The notes under the pieces were generated by a model that was not told where the DNA came from, made no database searches, and was given only the letters and a program-made list of their open reading frames with translations. 10,343 bases of DNA from an uncultured Granulicatella sp. (GTDB taxonomy: Bacteria; Bacillota; Bacilli; Lactobacillales; Aerococcaceae), in the NCBI GenBank assembly GCA_900551535.1, contig URWJ01000042.1, positions 1-10,343 on the forward strand, written 5' to 3'. Made by a program: the position numbers and the translations under genes. This document shows, one piece after another, positions 1 through 5,845 of the stretch (position 1 is the first letter of the stretch; the number at the start of each line of letters is the position of its first letter).

Positions 1-782
1 ATGAAATGATTGCTTCGATTGGATCAAAGACACCGCAAGAATTCCGCAATCGTTACCGTAATGTGGATATCTTACTGGTCGATGATATTCAATTCTTAGC
101 GAAAAAAGAAGCAACTCAAGAAGAGTTCTTCCATACATTTAATGCGCTTTTCAATAACCAAAAACAAATCGTATTAACGAGTGACCGTCAACCAACGGAA
201 ATTAAAGAATTACAAGAACGTCTCGTATCTCGTTTCGTATCTGGTTTATCCGTAGATATTACGCCACCAGACTTAGAAACGCGTATTGCGATTTTACAAA
301 ATAAAGCCACTTCTCTTGGCTTCAATATTCCAATTGAAGTGTTGAGTTATGTCGCAGGTCATATTCAATCAAACGTCCGTGAATTAGAAGGAGCATTAAT
401 GCGTCTTCAAGCATACTCAGTGATGGTTGGTCAAGATATCTCAACAGACCTTGCTGCAGAAGCGTTGCAATCGTTTCTTCCTGGAGGCGACGAAAAACTG
501 CTTTCGATTCATGATATCCAAAGCGCCGTTGCGAAATACTACAATATTACGGTCGAAGATATTAAAGGAAAGAAAAGAACGAAGACAATGGTTCAACCGC
601 GTCAAATCGCGATGTACCTCTCTCGTGAATTAACACGTGTTTCTCTTCAAAAAATTGGTGCTGATTTTGGTCGTGACCACTCAACGGTGATTCACGCCTA
701 TGAAAAAATTAGCCAAGAAGCCAAAGATGATCCAGAAACGATTCGCGTGATTAATGAAATCAAGCATTCGCTCGGTTATTAA
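1..782 (+). CDS. dnaA: Chromosomal replication initiator protein DnaA, 5'-truncated by the window edge
   Basis: DnaA binds 9-bp DnaA boxes at oriC, oligomerises with ATP and melts the origin. The reading frame is already open at base 3 (GAA before the first ATG at 6), so that ATG is internal and not the start. About 260 residues are present. By comparison with the roughly 450-residue B. subtilis protein, domain I, domain II and the Walker A part of the AAA+ domain lie outside the window. Visible are Walker B (LLVDD, Asp-Asp codons at 81-86), sensor I (LTSDR, 174-188), an arginine-finger-like SRF segment near 230, sensor II (NVRELEGAL, around 372-398), and domain IV with KKRTKT and the box-recognition segment FGRDHSTVIHA (about 666-698). 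The recognition segment appears one glycine shorter than the FGGRDH seen in B. subtilis and E. coli. No terminator follows, so read-through into dnaN is expected. Identification is very secure. Confidence 0.98.
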   Translation, partial: EMIASIGSKTPQEFRNRYRNVDILLVDDIQFLAKKEATQEEFFHTFNALFNNQKQIVLTSDRQPTEIKELQERLVSRFVSGLSVDITPPDLETRIAILQNKATSLGFNIPIEVLSYVAGHIQSNVRELEGALMRLQAYSVMVGQDISTDLAAEALQSFLPGGDEKLLSIHDIQSAVAKYYNITVEDIKGKKRTKTMVQPRQIAMYLSRELTRVSLQKIGADFGRDHSTVIHAYEKISQEAKDDPETIRVINEIKHSLGY

Positions 783-784
783 GC

Positions 785-793
785 TGTGGATAA
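785..793 (-). promoter_or_regulatory. DnaA box (perfect TTATCCACA)
   Basis: TGTGGATAA on the + strand is the exact reverse complement of the consensus box TTATCCACA. It begins 3 nt after the dnaA stop and is the only box in this cluster facing the other way. Confidence 0.92.
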
Positions 794-812
794 GTGCCAT
801 AAAACGGTGGAG

Positions 813-821
813 TTTTCCACA
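813..821 (+). promoter_or_regulatory. DnaA box, one mismatch (TTTTCCACA)
   Basis: TTTTCCACA differs from the consensus at position 3. It overlaps a small dyad (GTGGA at 807-811 with TCCAC at 816-820), so an opposing half-site is also present. It lies 13 nt (start to start) before the perfect box at 826. Confidence 0.75.
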
Positions 822-825
822 ATGG

Positions 826-834
826 TTATCCACA
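826..834 (+). promoter_or_regulatory. DnaA box (perfect TTATCCACA)
   Basis: Exact consensus DnaA box on the + strand, in the middle of the dnaA-dnaN spacer and facing the unwinding region. Confidence 0.93.
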
Positions 835-868
835 ATTAAAAATGGTCTCTGTTATAAGGAAAATGGAC

Positions 869-886
869 TTTTCCACAATATACACA
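869..886 (+). promoter_or_regulatory. Two abutting DnaA boxes next to the unwinding region
   Basis: TTTTCCACA (869-877, one mismatch) is followed with no gap by ATATACACA (878-886, one mismatch to TTATNCACA). Both face the trio tract and touch the GC block at 887. In B. subtilis a pair of boxes in this position anchors the DnaA filament that extends onto single-stranded DNA. GGAAAA (858-863) and TTTTCC (869-874) also form a small inverted repeat over the first box. Confidence 0.8.
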
Positions 887-890
887 GGCC

Positions 891-905
891 CTACTACTAT
901 TACTA
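891..905. promoter_or_regulatory. DnaA-trio tract of the origin unwinding region
   Basis: Five successive trinucleotides read CTA CTA CTA TTA CTA on the + strand, that is 3'-GAT-type trios on the complementary strand. They start immediately after the GC block and lead into an A/T stretch (906-934). DnaA-trios in this position specify where DnaA engages single-stranded DNA in Bacilli. Four of the five repeats are perfect. Confidence 0.85.
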
Positions 906-956
906 TTTTATTAATAAATAAATTAAATATAAAAGCACACCCTAAAGGAGGCAGTT

Positions 957-2114
957 ATGAAATTTTCAGTAAACAGACAAGGGTTCTTAAAAAATCTTGT
1001 AGATGTGCAACGTGCAATTCCATCAAAAACAACAATTCCAATTTTGACAGGGATTAAATTAGTTGCTAGTGAAGAAGGATTAACATTAACAGGTAGTGAT
1101 TCAGAAGTTTCTATCGAAGTATTCTTACCAATCGAAGACGAAGAATTACAATTAACAGTCCAAGAACCAGGTAGCATCGTTCTTCCTGCTCGTTTCTTTG
1201 GAGAAATCGTTAAAAAATTACCTTTAAATGTATTCACACTTGAAACAAACGATCAATTACAAGCAACGATTACAGCAGGTAATGCATCATTTACATTAAA
1301 TGGATTATCAGCAGTGGATTATCCACAATTACCAGAAATCGAAAAAAATCATGTCATCACCATTCCTGTTCCATTATTTAGACAAGTGATTGTACAAACA
1401 GCGGTTGCCGTTTCAACTGCAGAATCTCGTCCAATCTTAACAGGGATTCATATGGTGATTAAAGACAACCAATTAAAAGCAGTTGCAACTGACTCTCACC
1501 GTTTAAGCCAACGTATCATTCCGCTACAAATGCCAGCTGGAAGTGATGCATTGACATTTGAAATGACTTTACCTGGTAAAACATTATTAGAATTATCTCG
1601 TATCATCGACGGATTAGAAACAATCGATTTTGCGATTACAGATAATCAAATCTTGTTCCAAACAGAAACATTATCATTCTACTCTCGTCTATTAGAAGGA
1701 ATGTACCCAGATACAGACCGTTTAATTAACGACGGAGCGAACACTTCTATTACTGTTGTTGCTAGCGAACTTGTAGCAGCTGTAGAACGTGCTTCATTAA
1801 TGTCACATACGGATAAAAACAATATCGCGACATTAACACTTTCTCCGGAACGTATTCTATTAACAGGGAAATCTCCTGAAGTGGGTACGGTTGAAGAAGA
1901 AATCGCTGTGGAAAACTTCGAAGGAGCTCCACTTGAAATTTCATTCAACCCAGACTACTTAAAAGAAGCGTTGAAATTATTCGGTTCTTCAGAAGCTGTC
2001 ATCAACTTCTTAGAAGCAAACCGTCCATTCACATTGAAACTAAAAGAAGACCACTCTGGTATTCCACATAGCTTCATTCAATTAGTGACACCTGTTCGTA
2101 CATTCAACGGGTAA
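957..2114 (+). CDS. dnaN: DNA polymerase III subunit beta (sliding clamp)
   Basis: The beta clamp is a ring-shaped dimer that encircles DNA and tethers the replicative polymerase and many repair and initiation factors. The product has 385 residues, close to the usual 365-380, and divides into three similar domains of roughly 125 residues each. The N-terminus (MKFSVNRQGFLKNL...VQRAIPSKTTIPILTGIKL) and the C-terminus (IQLVTPVRTFNG) are typical of Bacilli DnaN. The start is fixed by a strong AAAGGAGG at 944-951, with the ATG 5 nt later. I see no convincing promoter in the dnaA-dnaN spacer: a TATAAA at 928-933 has no matching -35. Expression is therefore probably shared with dnaA. A perfect DnaA box lies inside the gene at 1319-1327. 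An intrinsic terminator follows 20 nt after the stop. Confidence 0.99.
   Translation: MKFSVNRQGFLKNLVDVQRAIPSKTTIPILTGIKLVASEEGLTLTGSDSEVSIEVFLPIEDEELQLTVQEPGSIVLPARFFGEIVKKLPLNVFTLETNDQLQATITAGNASFTLNGLSAVDYPQLPEIEKNHVITIPVPLFRQVIVQTAVAVSTAESRPILTGIHMVIKDNQLKAVATDSHRLSQRIIPLQMPAGSDALTFEMTLPGKTLLELSRIIDGLETIDFAITDNQILFQTETLSFYSRLLEGMYPDTDRLINDGANTSITVVASELVAAVERASLMSHTDKNNIATLTLSPERILLTGKSPEVGTVEEEIAVENFEGAPLEISFNPDYLKEALKLFGSSEAVINFLEANRPFTLKLKEDHSGIPHSFIQLVTPVRTFNG
1319..1327 (+). promoter_or_regulatory. Intragenic DnaA box in dnaN
   Basis: TTATCCACA is an exact consensus box. It sits in a 13-bp odd palindrome (GTGGAT at 1314-1319, ATCCAC at 1321-1326). It encodes the conserved DnaN residues VDYPQ, so protein conservation alone could explain it; function is uncertain. 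Confidence 0.4.
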
Positions 2115-2134
2115 TCATAGAAACTAACACTCTC

Positions 2135-2169
2135 ACTCGAGCTTTCGTTTTGAAGGCTCGAGTTTTTTT
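2135..2169 (+). terminator. Intrinsic terminator after dnaN
   Basis: ACTCGAGC (2135-2142) pairs with GCTCGAGT (2156-2163). The helix continues inward through one G-T and three further pairs to a 12-bp stem with the loop GTTTT (2147-2151). A run of seven T (2163-2169) follows. It ends the dnaA-dnaN transcript and separates it from the yaaA-gyrA operon. Confidence 0.95.
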
Positions 2170-2364
2170 ATTTCCAACTGTATTTTTGCATTTTCCCGAA
2201 ATTCACTTATAAGTGAATTTTGGGCAGTGTGATTTTGGGGTAATTTTTGATCCAAAACTTTCAATTTTTGAAAAAATCCTAGTAAATTTTGTTTTTTGTT
2301 TTTTTAGGCTTTTTTGTTATTTTTGACCCAAAATTGAAATAACCCCCTAAATTTTGCAATTTCT
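2170..2364. other. AT-rich non-coding region between the dnaN terminator and the yaaA promoter
   Basis: No gene is visible. The stretch holds a 30-bp palindrome (2195-2224) and repeated TTTTGG(G) motifs in both orientations (2218, 2233, 2252 and 2327). It also holds a 14-nt direct repeat with one difference (2244-2257 and 2320-2333, TTTTTGAYCCAAAA). A strongly T-rich + strand carries T-tracts at about 2287-2290, 2292-2297, 2299-2305, 2310-2315 and 2320-2324. The later tracts are spaced roughly one helical turn apart, which would bend the DNA upstream of the promoter. No good DnaA box was seen here. Confidence 0.7.
2195..2224. repeat. 30-bp palindrome downstream of the dnaN terminator
   Basis: The central 22 bp (2199-2220, half-site AAATTCACTTA) is a perfect palindrome with no spacer. 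It is flanked by CCC (2195-2197) and GGG (2222-2224), with a single non-Watson-Crick G/T position between. It lacks a T-run, so it is not a standard terminator. A dimeric repressor operator, or a supercoiling-extruded cruciform, fits the shape better. Function unknown. Confidence 0.85.
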
Positions 2365-2393
2365 TTGCGAAAAGCGTGTAAAAATTGTATAAT
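2365..2393 (+). promoter_or_regulatory. Sigma-A promoter of the yaaA-recF-gyrB-gyrA operon
   Basis: A -35 hexamer TTGCGA (2365-2370), a 17-bp spacer and a perfect -10 hexamer TATAAT (2388-2393) predict transcription from about 2400, giving a leader of about 80 nt before yaaA. It is the only strong promoter I see between the dnaN terminator and gyrA, so it probably drives all four genes. GTAGA (2397-2401) and TCTAC (2407-2411) form a dyad over the predicted start site and may be an operator or a 5' hairpin. Confidence 0.85.
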
Positions 2394-2399
2394 ATTGTA

Positions 2400-2480
2400 G
2401 AGTTATTCTACTTAAAAATATGTGAGCATGCATGAGTTTAATGGAGTTCTCACCAATATCCATTAGAAAAGAGGAAGTTC
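2400..2480 (+). promoter_or_regulatory. 5' leader of the yaaA-gyrA operon with an RBS-proximal hairpin
   Basis: TAATGGA (2439-2445) can pair with TCCATTA (2459-2465) in a 7-bp hairpin that ends 5 nt before the yaaA ribosome binding site GAGGAAG (2471-2477). GTGAG (2422-2426) can instead pair with CTCAC (2449-2453) inside the hairpin loop, so the leader has two partly competing folds. A 12-codon reading frame (ATG 2428, stop TAG 2464) also fits in the leader but lacks a convincing ribosome binding site. Regulation is conjecture. Confidence 0.4.
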
Positions 2481-2735
2481 ATGACAACTATCGTATCGAT
2501 CTCTGATGAGTACATTACATTAGGGCAATTTTTAAAACATATTGACGTCATTACAACGGGCGGACAAGCAAAATGGTACCTGCAAGAATATACAGTTTTT
2601 GTAGATGGAGAGTTAGAAAATCGACGTGGTAGAAAATTATATCCGAATACACGTGTCGAAATACCTGATGAAGGTATTTTTATTGTGAAAGAAATGAAAT
2701 CGGATGAAAATGATTTGAACACACATGACGCATGA
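2481..2735 (+). CDS. yaaA: S4 domain-containing RNA-binding protein YaaA
   Basis: This small S4-fold protein has 84 residues, against about 71 in B. subtilis. It sits between dnaN and recF, as in most Bacilli. The recognisable core is ITLGQFLK near residue 12, then TGGQAKWYL, a VFVDGELENRRGRKLY segment carrying the basic RNA-binding surface, and a final VEIPDEGIFIVK strand. The extra length is a polar C-terminal tail (about residues 73-84), which looks like an extension that reaches the recF start. The ATG follows GAGGAAG (2471-2477) at a normal distance. Its stop overlaps the recF start by 4 nt (ATGA). S4 proteins bind structured RNA, and the B. subtilis homologue (RlbA) has been linked to ribosome maturation. 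The role of this copy is inferred from family and position. Confidence 0.95.
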   Translation: MTTIVSISDEYITLGQFLKHIDVITTGGQAKWYLQEYTVFVDGELENRRGRKLYPNTRVEIPDEGIFIVKEMKSDENDLNTHDA

Positions 2736-3859
2736 AGCTGACTAATTTACAATTACAAAACTTTCGTAATTATGAATCTGTCCAACTAGAGTTTACAGAC
2801 GGTGTGCATGTTTTTATTGGTGAAAATGCACAAGGGAAAACCAACCTGATGGAGTCGATTTATGCCTTGGCGATGACAAAGAGCCACCGCACGACAAACG
2901 ACAAAGAACTGATTGGATGGAATAAAGAGTTTGCGACGATTAAAGGGACCGTTGAAAAAACAGCGACAAAGACGAATTTAGAATTGCAATTTTCTAAAAA
3001 AGGAAAAATCGCGAAAGTGAATTATTTGGAGCAAAAACGACTCAGTTCCTACCTTGGAAACTTGAATGTCATCCTCTTTGCCCCAGAGAACCTCACGCTT
3101 GTCAAAGGGTCTCCGCAAAACAGACGTAAATTCGTGGATATGGAACTTGGACAAATGAGTTCCCTCTACCTCTATGATTTAGTGGAATATAATCGCGTCT
3201 TAAAACAACGCAATACGTATTTGAAGCAGCTAGCGATTAAGAAAAAGCAGCCGGACGAATACTTAGATGTTTTAAGCGAGATGTTAAGCGAGTTAGCTAG
3301 TAAAATCGTCTTTCATCGTCTCGATTTTATGAAGCAATTGGAGGCTTTAGCCATTCCGATTCATGACCAGTTATCGCTTGGTCGTGAGAAATTCTCGGTT
3401 TCGTATCAAGCAACGATTCCGTTGGAGGATGGTTTAACTCCTGAGCAAATGAAAGAAATTTATATCGATCAATTCAAGAAGAATCAAACTCGTGAGGCGG
3501 ATCAAGCCACAACGCTGATTGGACCGCACCGTGACGATTTGATTTTTTATTTGAACGAGATTCCGGTTCAAACGTACGGTTCGCAAGGACAGCAACGTTC
3601 GACCGTTCTCAGTTTGAAGCTTGCGGAAATCGAATTGATGAAATTATCGACAGGCGAGTATCCTCTTCTATTATTAGACGACGTACTTTCCGAACTCGAT
3701 GATGACAGACAAACTCATCTGATTAAGGCCATTGAAAATAAGGTGCAAACCTTTATTACGACAACGAGCCTGGATGGGATTAAGCAACAATTTATTAATG
3801 AACCAGTCGTAATACCGATTGAAAAAGGAACTATTTTAAAAACGGAGAGTGAGAATTAG
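2732..3859 (+). CDS. recF: DNA replication and repair protein RecF
   Basis: RecF is an SMC-like ATPase that, with RecO and RecR, promotes RecA loading at single-strand gaps and stalled forks. The 375-residue product has the usual length (about 360-375). Visible are the N-terminal LxLxNFRNY strand, Walker A GENAQGKT (residues 30-37), the ABC-type signature GSQGQQRS (283-290) and Walker B LLLLDD (312-317), followed by VLSELDDDR, the D-loop region. The start overlaps the yaaA stop by 4 nt and has no clear ribosome binding site of its own, so translational coupling to yaaA is likely. That would keep RecF low. Codon choice is looser (more TTG and CTC leucine) than in dnaN, gyrB and gyrA, consistent with weak expression. 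gyrB begins 3 nt after its stop. Confidence 0.99.
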   Translation: MKLTNLQLQNFRNYESVQLEFTDGVHVFIGENAQGKTNLMESIYALAMTKSHRTTNDKELIGWNKEFATIKGTVEKTATKTNLELQFSKKGKIAKVNYLEQKRLSSYLGNLNVILFAPENLTLVKGSPQNRRKFVDMELGQMSSLYLYDLVEYNRVLKQRNTYLKQLAIKKKQPDEYLDVLSEMLSELASKIVFHRLDFMKQLEALAIPIHDQLSLGREKFSVSYQATIPLEDGLTPEQMKEIYIDQFKKNQTREADQATTLIGPHRDDLIFYLNEIPVQTYGSQGQQRSTVLSLKLAEIELMKLSTGEYPLLLLDDVLSELDDDRQTHLIKAIENKVQTFITTTSLDGIKQQFINEPVVIPIEKGTILKTESEN

Positions 3860-3862
3860 CAT

Positions 3863-5800
3863 ATGACAGAAGAAAACAAAGCTGAATTAGCTGCGCAATA
3901 TGATGCCAGTCAGATTCAAGTATTAGAAGGACTCGAAGCTGTTCGTAAACGTCCTGGGATGTATATTGGTTCAACAAGTAGTGCCGGGTTGCACCACCTT
4001 GTTTGGGAAATCGTGGATAACTCAATCGACGAAGCGTTGGCTGGGTTTGCGACACATATCGAAATCGAAATCACGAAAGAAAACCATATTCGCGTAACCG
4101 ATGACGGACGTGGGATTCCGGTCGATATTCAAGAAAAAACAGGTCGTCCTGCCGTAGAAACTGTATTTACAGTGCTTCACGCCGGTGGTAAATTCGGCGG
4201 CGGAGGCTATAAAGTTTCTGGGGGTCTTCACGGGGTTGGGGCTTCTGTTGTAAATGCTCTTTCAACAGACTTAACCGTTCAAGTATTTAAAGATGGCAAC
4301 ATTTATGAGCAATCTTATAAACGTGGTGCCGTTTTAGATGACTTAAAAATCATTGGGACAACAGATAAACACGGTACAAGCGTTTATTTCGTACCAGACC
4401 CAGAAATCTTCCAAGAAACAACAGAGTTCGATTTTGATAAATTAGCAAACCGTGTGCGTGAATTAGCGTTCTTGAACAAAGGATTAAAATTAACGATTAC
4501 GGATTACCGACCAGAAGAGCCAGTTAAAAAATCTTTCTGCTACGAAGGCGGGATTAAGAGCTATGTTGAACACTTAAATAAATCAAAACAAGTGTTATTC
4601 GAAGAGCCAATTTATGTGGAAGGAGAACAAGATGGCATTCAAGTAGAAGTAGCCATGCAATACACTTCTGGATACCATACAAACCTTCTCAGCTTTACAA
4701 ATAATATCCACACTTATGAAGGTGGTACTCACGAATCAGGGATGAAGACGGCCCTTACACGTGTGATTAACGATTACGCGCGTCGTCAAAAATTGATGAA
4801 AGAAAACGAAGAAAAACTAAGCGGTGAAGATGTCCGTGAAGGGTTAACTGCCGTTATTTCTATCAAACACCCTGATCCACAGTTTGAAGGACAAACAAAA
4901 ACGAAATTAGGAAACTCTGAAGCTCGTACGATTACAGACCGTCTGTTTTCAACACACTTCGATAAATTCTTAATGGAAAACCCTCAAGTCGCACGTAAGA
5001 TTGTCGAAAAAGGGATTTTAGCTTCGAAAGCACGTCTTGCTGCAAAACGTGCGCGTGAAGTGACTCGTAAGAAATCTGGTTTAGAAATTTCAAACTTACC
5101 AGGTAAATTAGCAGACTGCTCAAGCAATGACCCAACGATTTCTGAATTATTCATCGTCGAAGGGGACTCTGCGGGTGGTTCAGCAAAACAAGGACGTTCA
5201 CGTCATTTCCAAGCGATTTTACCAATCCGTGGGAAAATCTTGAACGTTGAAAAAGCAACACTCGATAAAATTTTAGCCAACGAAGAAATTCGTTCGCTCT
5301 TTACAGCGATGGGAACTGGTTTTGGTGGAGATTTTGATTTATCGAAAGCTCGTTACCAAAAATTAGTCATCATGACCGATGCCGATGTCGATGGAAGTCA
5401 CATTCGTACATTGCTCATTACTCTTTTCTATCGTTATATGCGCCCTGCAGTGGAAGCTGGATATATTTATATCGCGCAACCACCTCTTTACAAGTTAAAA
5501 CAAGGTAAAAATGAATACTACATTCAAAATGATAAAGAGCTTGAGGAAAAACTAAAAGAATTACCAGCACATCCAAAACCACAATTATCACGATACAAAG
5601 GTCTTGGGGAAATGGATGCGGAACAATTATGGGAAACAACCATGAACCCTGAAAACCGTTCAATGTTACAAGTATCTGTGGAAGATGCTGCAGAAGCGGA
5701 TCAAATTTTAGATATCTTGATGGGCGACCGTGTAGAACCACGTCGTGAATTCATTGAAAGCAATGCGAAATACATCAATATGGAAGATTTAGATATCTAA
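3863..5800 (+). CDS. gyrB: DNA gyrase subunit B (ATPase subunit)
   Basis: GyrB hydrolyses ATP and, in the A2B2 complex with GyrA, introduces negative supercoils. The 645 residues match Gram-positive GyrB (about 640). The GHKL ATPase domain shows EIVDNSIDE (catalytic Glu49, Mg-binding Asn53), DDGRGIPV, and the ATP lid GGGYKVSGGLHGVGAS. The transducer domain carries QTKTKL (Lys346, equivalent to the ATP-contacting Lys of E. coli). The TOPRIM domain has EGDSAGG (Glu433) and DADVDG (506-511), the metal-binding residues for DNA cleavage. The C-terminal QLWETTMNPENR segment is typical of GyrB. The start is 3 nt after recF with only a weak GGAG (3844-3847) or GTGAG (3850-3854) ahead, so coupling to recF translation is probable. 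No internal promoter was seen. Confidence 0.99.
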   Translation: MTEENKAELAAQYDASQIQVLEGLEAVRKRPGMYIGSTSSAGLHHLVWEIVDNSIDEALAGFATHIEIEITKENHIRVTDDGRGIPVDIQEKTGRPAVETVFTVLHAGGKFGGGGYKVSGGLHGVGASVVNALSTDLTVQVFKDGNIYEQSYKRGAVLDDLKIIGTTDKHGTSVYFVPDPEIFQETTEFDFDKLANRVRELAFLNKGLKLTITDYRPEEPVKKSFCYEGGIKSYVEHLNKSKQVLFEEPIYVEGEQDGIQVEVAMQYTSGYHTNLLSFTNNIHTYEGGTHESGMKTALTRVINDYARRQKLMKENEEKLSGEDVREGLTAVISIKHPDPQFEGQTKTKLGNSEARTITDRLFSTHFDKFLMENPQVARKIVEKGILASKARLAAKRAREVTRKKSGLEISNLPGKLADCSSNDPTISELFIVEGDSAGGSAKQGRSRHFQAILPIRGKILNVEKATLDKILANEEIRSLFTAMGTGFGGDFDLSKARYQKLVIMTDADVDGSHIRTLLITLFYRYMRPAVEAGYIYIAQPPLYKLKQGKNEYYIQNDKELEEKLKELPAHPKPQLSRYKGLGEMDAEQLWETTMNPENRSMLQVSVEDAAEADQILDILMGDRVEPRREFIESNAKYINMEDLDI

Positions 5801-5845
5801 TTTAGTAAACGAATTTGAAGAGAAGAATAGAAAAGGAGACGAATT

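Larger units (their letters stand above)
783..934. other. oriC: Replication origin segment (oriC) between dnaA and dnaN
   Basis: This spacer contains several TTATCCACA-type DnaA boxes. Two boxes then abut head to tail (869-886), followed by a GC block GGCCC (887-891), a CTACTACTATTACTA tract (891-905) and an almost pure A/T stretch to 934. The order boxes, GC block, DnaA-trios, AT-rich DNA matches the basal unwinding system described at B. subtilis oriC, where DnaA loads from the last boxes onto one strand through the trios. Bacilli origins are often bipartite, with more boxes upstream of dnaA; that half would lie outside this window. Melting and DnaB loading here are inferred from architecture and location. 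Confidence 0.93.

Noticed and set aside
928..933. TATAAA as a dnaN promoter -10
   Set aside because: There is no acceptable -35 at 16-18 bp and the surrounding sequence is the A/T-rich unwinding region, where such matches are expected by chance.
842..1057. 71-residue + strand frame across oriC
   Set aside because: It runs through the DnaA boxes and trio tract and then overlaps dnaN in another frame; its composition looks like translated non-coding DNA.
923..1237. 104-residue reverse-strand frame across oriC and the start of dnaN
   Set aside because: It overlaps dnaN antisense and the AT-rich origin, and has no protein-family features.
4012..4020. Possible DnaA box in gyrB (CGTGGATAA)
   Set aside because: It has one mismatch, is isolated, and encodes the conserved IVDNS motif of the ATPase domain.
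5418..5741. 107-residue reverse-strand frame inside gyrB
   Set aside because: It is fully antisense to the conserved TOPRIM and C-terminal part of GyrB, with no ribosome binding site or recognisable domain.
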